Under the pieces are notes generated by a model. The model was not told where the DNA came from, searched no databases, and saw only the letters and a program-made list of their open reading frames with translations. 64,000 nucleotides of DNA, taken from NCBI RefSeq assembly GCF_000237925.1, contig NW_017386038.1:1-64000 (forward strand), written 5' to 3'. Source of the stretch: Schistosoma mansoni (taxonomy: Eukaryota; Platyhelminthes; Trematoda; Strigeidida; Schistosomatidae). This document shows positions 22,890 to 31,813 of this stretch, in pieces (position 1 is the stretch's first letter; each line of letters starts with the position of its first letter). Made by a program: the position numbers and the translations under genes.

Positions 22890-23290
22890 CACGATTGTTG
22901 CAAACCAACACATGGCATGAGTCCTTGAAGTCAATAACTTCTGATCTGAGTCATTTTAGTAGATGCAGACTACTTGGTTGGGGTCCTCGCGACTATCGTA
23001 ACCAGTGGTTGGTAGAGACTGTGGATCGATCACCATGGCGTAGGTGTATACACTCATTGTATTCCCTTAAATCGTAAGAATAAAATTACTTTGTACCTTT
23101 CTTCTTACAAACCAATTCTTGCTCCCTGTATTATACGCTTATATACAATTTTCTATACATTGCTACCATTGAAGTAACCACTTCTATGAGTTTGGTGTTG
23201 ATCTTGTTGTGCTAATGAGGTGTGGCAACTTGGACTGATGCATAATATGTACCTGATCTTACGTTGTAGTTGACTGACTAATGATGAATA
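22890..23290 (+). mobile_element. SR2-like RTE LINE 3' fragment
   Basis: Encodes the last codons (CRLLGWGPRDYRNQWL, then WRRCIHSL) followed by the family 3' UTR and the TGACTGACTAA tail. 5'-truncated. Confidence 0.75.
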
Positions 23291-26072
23291 TTTATATGGT
23301 CACTAATCAGTTTCACTACATTAACAAGATCTTATTTTTCTTCCTTTTGATTACTGTTGACTGATACACCAACCCTCTAATCCCTGAAATTATTTTCGAC
23401 ATGTAGATACGCGTCAATTTTATCCATGTTTTGACTATATTTTATGTTGTGTCTTATTATGATATTCGTTTCTGTTTCCAACACCTACCTCAAGTTTGCC
23501 AACTAAATTGTTAAACCCTTGTTTATAGCTACATTACTCCCAATATTAGGCCGTTTGACAAGAAGCCATAAAACAGAAGGAACTCATTTCATACTACAAA
23601 TTTTATTGCTGCTCTGGTTACATTTATCATGAGATTAAGTTGTATCAAATATTGAGCACCTAATTAGTTCCCTTTGGTTTTCAAAATTAGTAATGTATAA
23701 ATGCTCAGTTAAGTGACATCCGGTTGCAGAATCCTTATTTTCAACTAGGGATCATGAAACCGTTTCAAATTATATACGAAAATACCAAAGTCTGGAGATC
23801 CTGCCAATTGTTATTTGGGGCCTTTCACATTGGTAGCTGTTAATCTCCGCAGAGGAAGACCGTTTATTGTAGTAAGAAATTCCACAGGGATAATAAGAGA
23901 ATGACCTTAACACATTCAAACTAGAAAACTACATAGTAAATAAAGTCAATCATAAATTGAACTGTTTCTTAGTGGTCAAAACTTTCAGTTGGTAGGTTTC
24001 AGGTTCTAAACTCTCTCCGTCTACTTCGTTTTTGACACTCAATAATTATAGCTAGGTGTTCAATAAAGTGCTGCTCCAACCTGAATAAACAAATCCACAT
24101 GTGGTATGTAATTTACACTGGAATGAGTCATATTAACGCAACTATTCCAACTAAAGAGTACGCTGAAATCCACCTTTAGTTAACGGGCTATTTTTATTGG
24201 GAAGTAATAGAACGCAGCGACAGCTTGTACGTCCATTGCCAGTAGGGCTGTTTGTAGTTGTTTGAACCACAGTAAACGAAAGTGGGTTAATAAAGCCCTT
24301 ATACCAATAAGCCATAAATTGTCAAATGGTAGCAAATATTTAACATATTTCTGATTCTTAAGGATGATGGTACCACCAAACGATTAGTTTACAGGAGACC
24401 CACTTACGATAGTCAAAACTTAAACTTCCAATTTTTATTAGTTGAAATACAAATGAGACTTGTTAGGATACCTTTCCGTTGGGGATGTGAAATCAGCAAA
24501 ACTACTTATGAAGACAAAAATCAATATCAACTTATGGTGAACGTAAGGTCAACTTTCAACACATTTTTATCAGACTACTTGGTGAACATGGCGCACGAAA
24601 GTTTTACTTCAACGGCATTTAACAAATCTGCACTATAGATACAATTAAAGATACCAAACTTATCATTGAAATATCGATAATAAAGGGATATTTATTAATG
24701 CTCATAAACCGGTGTGAAAACAGTTAACATCCAAACTCCTTAAATCTGTTACGAAGGAGAGAGCTCACATCATTTTGCCATGTAGAGAACGAAACGCTAT
24801 GATGCAATTAGGACTAAAAATAGCTATCGTAAAAAAAACATTATTTAAAAGGAGGTAAAGGTAATTGGATTAGATCGTTTACTCGATAAGAATCTAGTGT
24901 ATAGAATAATTATACAGATGAGAAGTAATGGCGTTTAGAGAAGTCTAATAACACTCAACATTGTGAGTCGTAATTTGACATCAACTACATCAGAAACAGT
25001 AGTACTTAGTTATTATCAATAGTACTTAAGTGGTAATTGAGTATACTTAATAGCTGACTGTTTATTCACGCCACAGTAAAGTTACATGTAGTCTTACCAT
25101 TTATAATAGCACAAGATTAGGTTAATAAATAGATTTTATCCAAACCAACAGAAATTCTTGAAACAAGTTTGATTTGTTGCAACAATATATACCCTATATA
25201 TCATTATCATCATAGTTCGTGAATTACTCTGTGAGAAATCACTACACGATTAGCGCAATTGTCCCTACAAGTGTGTGGGCAATTGTCACTTGTTAAATGT
25301 ACATGGTGTAAGGATGTTTTCTATTTAGGAAAATGGAAAACGTGACTGGTATTTCAGGACTTGACAACATCAGAACTCAAAAGACAAATGCTTGAGATCA
25401 CCTACACAGTATCTGTTCTGAACAATCATTTTTCCGACACTGGATTTTAGATCTCGTCACTACCACCTGGAATTCTTAAGGCATGGTAAAGTTCGCTATT
25501 TCCTTTTACGAACTCTCCTGTTTCATAAAGGCACTGTATTTGAAAATGTTGGTTTTCCTCTGGAAACACTTCCTTGAAATTACTAGCCACGATAGACCAT
25601 TCTATCAGCATACGAATGACCGGCCAATGTATGATATACTTATACACTATAATACCCGATAATCTTAGGTAATAGTGAAACTGCCTGTTTATTTCTGGGC
25701 AATATCATGAAAAAACACACCCGAAACAATGTCAGCAAGCATAGAAAGGCGGGAGTGGAAGGATGGACACAATCATACTAACACCATGACTGAACCTCAG
25801 TCGGATGATAACTAGTGACGACAAATACTAAGTAACATCTAGTGATCTAAAATAAGACCACTGATACCAAAAGACTAACTACAAGTGAACAGCTTTATGG
25901 AAGTGACTTACATGAATAACAAAGTACATTGGATTCAGAAATTTGAGCAAGAGACTTCGTATACCAGGAGAACACCCATGTTGAGTGTTTGTGAAAATTA
26001 GAAGGTATGTACAAATTAATAATTAATGAAAGCCACAATGACGGAGGAAAGCACAACTTTGACTTTCTAATT
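23291..26072. other. No gene seen
   Basis: About 2.8 kb of AT-rich sequence downstream of SRP9 (in SRP9 sense). A minus frame at 25447-25647 (GEFVKGNSELYHALRIPGG) has normal-looking composition but matches no family I recognise and has no clear splice sites. Confidence 0.35.
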
Positions 26073-26373
26073 TTACTTTTCCTTTGAAGCCATATGACGC
26101 ATAAGCAGGGTTGTCAATTTTTCAATCTTTTTGATATCTTGAGCCATATCTGTGACATACTTTAACACCTATGCAAATACTAGACAAAATACCAACTCAC
26201 TGTGTGATTATCGGTTAATTTAACCACAAGCTTTCGGTCCACGTGTCTATATTTTGTACACATACGACACTAGAAATAAGACAAAATTTTGAACTGATTA
26301 CTTTTGAAGGGTCTTCTAAATAAAGAACCTCAGCCGCCTTCGCGAACTCCTCCCACGAGTTGAAATTAGTCAT
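26073..26373 (-). CDS. SRP9: Signal recognition particle 9 kDa protein
   Basis: Three exons on the minus strand give a complete 78-residue protein (human SRP9 is 86): 26373-26302, 26269-26201 and 26168-26073. Exon 1 encodes MTNFNSWEEFAKAAEVLYLE and DPSK, the SRP9 signature WEEFxxAAExLYxxDP. Exon 2 reads TKYRHVDRKLVVKLTDN, the central beta strands (human KYRHSDGNLCVKVTDD). Exon 3 reads YVTDMAQDIKKIEKLTTLLM and ends ASKEK. All junctions are phase 0 with GT donors (GTAATC, GTGAGT) and AG acceptors. Both introns are 32 bp. SRP9 pairs with SRP14 to bind the Alu domain of SRP RNA in the cytoplasm and slow translation during targeting to the ER. The start is chosen because the upstream open frame has no SRP9 similarity. 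Confidence 0.93.
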
Positions 26374-26980
26374 GTATTGCAACGTATAGCCCTCGAGAGG
26401 TTCGGCTTGGCGTGATGAGACGTTATTGATGAATAGAATAAGGTGTGGTATAGGGAATCTGAGATGAAAAAAAAACTGAGCTGATGCCTCACTGAGCATA
26501 TAAGATGCAACAAAATCTTACATTGTAGGTGATTGAAAGACTTATTAATGCAAACACTGAACTTGATTATCCTAAATGTAGTTGTACCTTTTAACCTTTG
26601 GTAGATATGCGTCTAGCCTGGAAGAAGTATAAGAGGCAGTGTGTGCTAGAACCGGGAGATGAAAGGAAATTTAGTCTATGATTTTGTAACCACGTAAAAT
26701 TCAGTACGACTTAATAGTGAGAGTAACAGAAAACTGTTAGAAGAACACAAGAGTAATATCACGATAACTGAACGATTGAAACTACCAGTTGACAGCGTTG
26801 CACAATAGGATTTCAAATGCGTCACAATGAGTTGAACCTTTAGCAAAGACATAAAAAGAAACGAAGGATTACGTATGATGTCCTCACGAAAATTAGTTTA
26901 AAATAGGATTGAGCAGAATAAGAGTAACTCTTGCCGAACAAGTCCATGTTTCTAGCAGCAATGAATCACTGGAATCATAG
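26374..26980. other. Gap between SRP9 and the CR1-type LINE
   Basis: Should contain the SRP9 promoter. I looked here for the missing ARL2 first exon on the plus strand and did not find a convincing one. Confidence 0.35.
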
Positions 26981-27026
26981 ACTAATCAGTCTTCAGTAAT
27001 AAGGATAGGAGGTCTAGTGACCTATT

Positions 27027-29864
27027 TTAATCCTTGCAGTTTGTTACACTGTGGAGGTCCAATCTCGTCTTGAATATATCAACAGAAGGTACTGATATTA
27101 CGTGTTCTGGTAGAGAATTCCAGTAATTCACTACTCGGTGCGAGAAACGAAACCCCAGACGTAGACGATTTGATCTCGGTTTTTGGACTTTCTTTGAATG
27201 TCCTGTCAAATGATCAGCCCTAGACGGGAGGAAAAGATGGGATATGTCAGCACTAAGGTCATCGTTCAGGATACGATATGACAATATTAGATCACCCCGT
27301 ATTCGCCGGTAAGATAACGGAAATAAGTTGAGGTGTCTCAGTCTGTCTTCATAAGATAGGCCAGATAGGCCTTTTACCATTTTTGTCCCGCGGCGTTGGA
27401 CTCGTTCCAACATATCCGCCTCATATTTGAAACAAGGACTCGCTGCTTGAATCCCATATTCCAAATGTGGCCGTACGAAAGTTGGGTATAATAATCTAAA
27501 CATTTCCTCATCCAGATACCGGAAAGATCTACGAATAGACCATAATACCCTATAGCTTTTTGTAGCAGCAGCCTTACAGTGACTGGTTGTGTTGAGATCA
27601 TTACTTAGTATGACTCCTAAATCTTTATAGTTTCTTACTTTGGGCAACACTAGTCCACATATTGTGTAGTGATACGAATCATCGTAGTTATTTAATTGCA
27701 TCACAACACTTTTATTAGGGTTTACTTCTAGTGACCACCCATTCATCCATGCCACTAATGAGTTAAGATCTTCCTGTAAAACTATTCTGTCTGACATACT
27801 ATATATGGGTCTCCAAATCTTAATGTCATCGGCGAATAGTAGGACGGATGACTTAGCTATAACTGGTAATTCATTTACATAAAGTAAAAAGAGAAGAGGA
27901 CCTAAAATCGTGCCTTGGGGGACGCCACTTTTTACTAGTTCCCACGATGAGAGAGCCCCATTTGCTCTTACCCTTTGTCTCCTTTCATGAAGAAAGTCAC
28001 TTATCCAGTCTATGACTGCATAATGAATTCCAAAACTTTCCAGTTTTAATTTAAGACCAGAATGGGAAACCTTATCAAAGGCTTTACTTAGATCTATGAA
28101 AATGACATCTACAGGAATATTGCGATCTTTTGCCTCAGCCCAATCTTCTCTTGCAATGAGAAGATTTGTCAAACATGATAGACCTTTTCGAAAACCATGT
28201 TGTTCCTTTGACAAAAGATCATGTCTTTCCACGTAGTTTATAACAGCCATCCTAATAATTTTTTCCATTAGTTTTACAACTGCACTAGTTAAGCTGACGG
28301 GTCGATAGTTACTAACTAAATCCCTACCCCCAGTCTTATACACCGGACTGATTATTGCGTCCTTCCAGTCTCTGGGCAATCTGGACTGCCGTAGGGACAT
28401 ATCGAACAGTATCGCTAAGGGTTCAGCAATAACATCTGAGAGGGCTTTCATAATCCGAGGATGAATATCATCAGGACCACTAGACTTATCAGGTTTGAGA
28501 TGCTGGAGTAGGCTTAAAACAGTTTCTTTCTTAATAACTACAGGGTCCATCAACAAGTCGCCACAATCACAATGAATAGGTGATCGTTCCTCATTCTTGG
28601 TAGAAAAAACTTTACTGAAATATTCCGAAAAAGCGGAAGCTTTTTCGGTATCATTTCTTGCCAAACTTAACGGATTTTCTTGTATCAAAAGTGATGGTAT
28701 TCCATCACTTCTCTGAGTTCGCCTCTTTATATACGAGAATAACCGTTTTGGACTATGTTTGCAATCTTTAACCAATTGTTTTTCGTATGACCGTCTAGTC
28801 CTACTAATTAACGCTTTACAATTATTTCTAATCTTACAATAACTAGATCTGTACTGTTCTAAGCCAGTAGAGATGAACATGTCCCAGTGTTTTTTTCTAC
28901 GCCTAAGGAGTTTCTTAACTTCTTTATTTATCCACGGTGGACTATTGTTCGGTCTACGTGGCACCAAATATGGTATGAACGGGGACGTGACTGCACTAAA
29001 CTTGCCTTTAAATACAGACCACGCCTCGTCAACTGATGAGCTAGTATCTACTGACCAATCTATCTTAGTAGCACAATCCTGAATTTCTGGTATGTCAGCT
29101 CTCCATATGTTTGGGCGAGGCTTAATCTGATCGTATATCATATCGCTAGCTCTAAACATGAATGATAAAACAGCGTGATCGCTATTTACTAACGGGGGAA
29201 GAATATTTAGGTTGGCAATATCCTCAGTCTCATGGGTAATTACTAAGTCCAACAGAGAAGAACCTTGGTTTACACCAAAACGTGTAGGTTTGGATACATG
29301 TTGTACTAATGCATGTTCCATTACTGTTTCCAAGAGCCTGCTATCAAATGAGTTTATAGAGCATTTCGTGGTCATCTCAGTCCAACTAATGTCAGGTGCA
29401 TTAAAGTCTCCTAATATCAAGCATCTGTTATTTGCACTCCATAGCCGAATGTGCTCTAAAATAAAGTCATCAGCTAAGCAGATTGGGCTGCGATAGATGA
29501 CACCGAGTGCAAATGTACAACATCCGGCAGTGAGTTCACAGCTAATGACTTCACTAGTTCCACTATCATGGGATTCGCAAATGGAGGAGCGGATATTTAT
29601 ACTATTGGCTATGTATAGAAGGACGCCACCTCCTTTCCTGCATCTATGTCTATCACTTCTTAAACAATGATATCCGGATAATTCTGGGGTGATATCGAAG
29701 TCATGGACTAACCAAGTTTCCGTCACAGCTACAATGAGTGGCCTTAATTTGTCCACTAATGTTCCTAGCTCGTAGAATTTATGTTTTAGACTACGGGCGT
29801 TGGCATATAAAACTCCTAGGGGGAACGACCTATCCACACAGGCCTTGGTAGCATTCGCTTCCAA
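27027..29864 (-). CDS. LINE ORF2: AP endonuclease-reverse transcriptase
   Basis: 945 codons, uninterrupted. Residues 16 to about 235 are the apurinic-like endonuclease: VLYANARSLKHK, IVAVTETWL (catalytic Glu), LILGDFNAPDISW (Asp/Asn) and LVNSDHAVLSF (SDH box). The RT domain lies around residues 440-720: YRPVSLTSAVVKLMEKIIR, EQHGFRKGLSCLTNLL, VIFIDLSKAFDKVSH (motif A Asp), SGVPQGTILGPLLFLLYVNE and LLFADDIKIW (motif C FADD). The C-terminus has YVRPHLEYGIQAASP, LERVQRRGTKMV and LNLFPLSYRRIRGDLILSYR, typical of CR1 elements. The protein would nick target DNA and prime cDNA synthesis in the nucleus. All catalytic residues are present. The frame overlaps ORF1 by 49 bp, so translation probably depends on reinitiation or on a second start. 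Confidence 0.92.
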   Translation of the reverse strand: MEANATKACVDRSFPLGVLYANARSLKHKFYELGTLVDKLRPLIVAVTETWLVHDFDITPELSGYHCLRSDRHRCRKGGGVLLYIANSINIRSSICESHDSGTSEVISCELTAGCCTFALGVIYRSPICLADDFILEHIRLWSANNRCLILGDFNAPDISWTEMTTKCSINSFDSRLLETVMEHALVQHVSKPTRFGVNQGSSLLDLVITHETEDIANLNILPPLVNSDHAVLSFMFRASDMIYDQIKPRPNIWRADIPEIQDCATKIDWSVDTSSSVDEAWSVFKGKFSAVTSPFIPYLVPRRPNNSPPWINKEVKKLLRRRKKHWDMFISTGLEQYRSSYCKIRNNCKALISRTRRSYEKQLVKDCKHSPKRLFSYIKRRTQRSDGIPSLLIQENPLSLARNDTEKASAFSEYFSKVFSTKNEERSPIHCDCGDLLMDPVVIKKETVLSLLQHLKPDKSSGPDDIHPRIMKALSDVIAEPLAILFDMSLRQSRLPRDWKDAIISPVYKTGGRDLVSNYRPVSLTSAVVKLMEKIIRMAVINYVERHDLLSKEQHGFRKGLSCLTNLLIAREDWAEAKDRNIPVDVIFIDLSKAFDKVSHSGLKLKLESFGIHYAVIDWISDFLHERRQRVRANGALSSWELVKSGVPQGTILGPLLFLLYVNELPVIAKSSVLLFADDIKIWRPIYSMSDRIVLQEDLNSLVAWMNGWSLEVNPNKSVVMQLNNYDDSYHYTICGLVLPKVRNYKDLGVILSNDLNTTSHCKAAATKSYRVLWSIRRSFRYLDEEMFRLLYPTFVRPHLEYGIQAASPCFKYEADMLERVQRRGTKMVKGLSGLSYEDRLRHLNLFPLSYRRIRGDLILSYRILNDDLSADISHLFLPSRADHLTGHSKKVQKPRSNRLRLGFRFSHRVVNYWNSLPEHVISVPSVDIFKTRLDLHSVTNCKD

Positions 29865-30916
29865 GACCTGACTATCCGAAAACCCACCAATCGGAGATTT
29901 TCTTCACCGTTTTGTCGACGGGTTTCTAGTTCAGCTAGTGCCGTCTTCCTTTTTATTCTATCTTCAAGAGACACATCCGGTCTCATTCGAATGTCAGAGT
30001 TGTCGTGACTTCGAGCGTTACTTAACAGAAGATTACGTTGTTTCTCCGACCCTAAGATTACCTTAAGGAGTCTACACGGTCGGGGTAGAACACTGTCATC
30101 GGCCCTTTTACCTATTCTAACTAATTTTTTGACCTGAACACCTTTAGCGTTATCTGGTAATATGCTACGGATATATTCTCCGAGCCTCTCTAAGTCATGG
30201 GTGTGTCTAACCTTAGGATCTGGATCGTTAGACTCTGGCAATTTACTCACAATAATATTCGATGATATTAAATTCCTCTCAGTCGCACTAGGATGATGAT
30301 CTGCCGTTCTATCAGAGTGCGATAATGCATTGAGTGACTCAGACTGTGAGTTCCTCAATGGCTTGTCAACCGAGTGTGCTTTATCATTAGCTTTTTTTCC
30401 TTTTCTTTTCCTCTTTACTGCGGTCCATTTTTGGTCATTCAGGACAGCTGCATTGGGACTATTGGGGACGGTGACGGTTTTATCCGGGTCCTCAATTTCT
30501 ACTAAAGATGCATGATTACTCATGTCAATACCATGTGGTGATTTACTCCTCGTTTGTTGTAACGGAAGTTTCACTTTGTCATTAATTAGAGTAGGTTGTT
30601 CAGCGCGTTTTGTAACAGCACTTACAACACTGACACAGTCTTCACTGTCAGTGCTTGCGTTACTAGCGCACCCACTATCTTTCTTTTTACAGGCTAGAGC
30701 CAATAGGCTCATAGCCTCTTGGATTAATGTCGTCTTGTTAGTACAGCAGAACATACAAAGCCAGTGCGAGTTAGGCTTAGAACATCGTTTGTATGCAGCT
30801 GGACTGAGACGGGTACACATCTTGTGGAACCATTTTTTGCATTCATCGCACTGCATCCCTTCATCTACGGGGAATAAACAGTTCGGCTGTCCACATTTGA
30901 ATGAACTACCAACCAT
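29816..30916 (-). CDS. LINE ORF1: PHD-finger RNA-binding protein
   Basis: 366 codons from ATG at 30916; an upstream in-frame extension to 31012 is open but lacks similarity. Residues 8 to about 60 form a PHD-type zinc cluster: CGQPNCLFPVDEGMQCDECK, then WFHKMC and WLCMFC, a Cys4-His-Cys3 pattern. A low-complexity basic and serine-rich middle follows (KRKRKGKK). The C-terminal third (NIIVSKLPESNDPDPKVRHT, LVRIGKR, RLLKVILGSEKQRNLLL) resembles the RRM/coiled region of LINE ORF1 nucleic-acid chaperones. Stops at 29816, 49 bp into ORF2. A related but decayed ORF1 is at 4891-3794. Confidence 0.85.
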   Translation of the reverse strand: MVGSSFKCGQPNCLFPVDEGMQCDECKKWFHKMCTRLSPAAYKRCSKPNSHWLCMFCCTNKTTLIQEAMSLLALACKKKDSGCASNASTDSEDCVSVVSAVTKRAEQPTLINDKVKLPLQQTRSKSPHGIDMSNHASLVEIEDPDKTVTVPNSPNAAVLNDQKWTAVKRKRKGKKANDKAHSVDKPLRNSQSESLNALSHSDRTADHHPSATERNLISSNIIVSKLPESNDPDPKVRHTHDLERLGEYIRSILPDNAKGVQVKKLVRIGKRADDSVLPRPCRLLKVILGSEKQRNLLLSNARSHDNSDIRMRPDVSLEDRIKRKTALAELETRRQNGEENLRLVGFRIVRSWKRMLPRPVWIGRSP

Positions 30917-31331
30917 TGTAATCAGATTAGGTTTAAAACACAATATGATCACAATAATAACAAAAACGTCAGAGTATATGCAAAAGAAGGAACCACGAGA
31001 CAAAGTTTTCAATAAAATTTCAAACCTTAACTGAATTAATTCAAGTTAAAGTAGACCAAGAATGCTTTTGATGCAACAAATACACAAAAGCAACGATAAT
31101 CACAACAAGTATGAAAGTCACTGCCCTTTTTGAAACGCGCTTCTAATCTCGTACTATCTTACATCTGTATGTTCCGTGTTCACATAATGTGTCGTGGTAT
31201 TAGTTACGAAGTACTTGATAGTCTTGTTAGAGACGAATATAGTGTCCTACATTTTTCAAAGTGTCACGGGTCTCTGTGTAAGTTTTGCGAACATATGTGT
31301 ATTTTCCTGAGACATGCGTCTTGTCCCTCCA

Positions 31332-31374
31332 TTGGATACACAGAATTGTCCCATAGACAATTCTGTGTATCCAA
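31332..31374. repeat. Perfect 19-bp hairpin
   Basis: TTGGATACACAGAATTGTC (31332-31350) and its exact reverse complement (31356-31374) are separated by 5 nt. It abuts the 5'-truncated R500 copy that starts at about 31372. Confidence 0.85.
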
Positions 31375-31668
31375 CGATTGATTCATACGTCATTTGTTCC
31401 CTCAGGATACTGGAGTCCATGTGCATCATTGGTTTGGATTGAGGGTTTTCTAACTCCCCTAAATGGACCCTCTGTGTCCACCAACCTGGTTAAGGCGCTG
31501 GAGTTTCTCTTTTCGTCCTCCCAATTTCATAAACAACAGTGATGCCACGAGAAGTTAGTGAGTAGGACTTCCCTGTCGGAGGCTGTATACGCGTGGCTCT
31601 GTGAGGGCATTTCGAAAGAGAGGGCGGGTCCTCCTCACTCTCGGATGTGCCAGGGCATTTGAGGGCTG
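31372..31668 (-). mobile_element. R500 retroposon, partial
   Basis: Covers CAACGATTGATTCATACGTCATT through GTGCCAGGGCATTTGAGGGC, the 5' 60 percent of R500 in antisense. Its 3' (tail) part is replaced by the hairpin sequence. Confidence 0.75.
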
Positions 31669-31813
31669 ACTGACTGAAAAAACAACTAGACCCTTTACAC
31701 AAGTTTTTTCTTACTTGGAATATTTAGAAAGACCACTCTTATTGTTGGTATGCATTTGGTAACGTTCTTCCATAACTGGTTTACGTATTTTATATTCTGT
31801 TATTTTATTATAG

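Larger units (their letters stand above)
26985..31050 (-). mobile_element. CR1-type (SR1-like) LINE, apparently full length
   Basis: A complete two-ORF non-LTR retrotransposon on the minus strand: 5' leader near 31050, ORF1 (30916-29816), ORF2 (29864-27027) and a 3' end near 26985 that shares CAGTCTTCAGTAATAAGGA with the decayed copy at 6.9 kb. Both ORFs are open, so this is a young insertion and possibly competent. It lies between SRP9 and ARL2 exon 2 and may sit in ARL2 intron 1. Confidence 0.88.

Noticed and set aside
25447-25647. Minus frame with normal-looking composition
   Set aside because: No recognised family, no splice sites or neighbours to support it as an exon.
26860-26930. Candidate ARL2 first exon (KRNEGLRMM-like frame)
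   Set aside because: No ATG in frame at the right distance, no MGLL-type start and no donor after the expected codon.
30522-31034. Plus frame of 170 codons
   Set aside because: Antisense shadow of the LINE ORF1.
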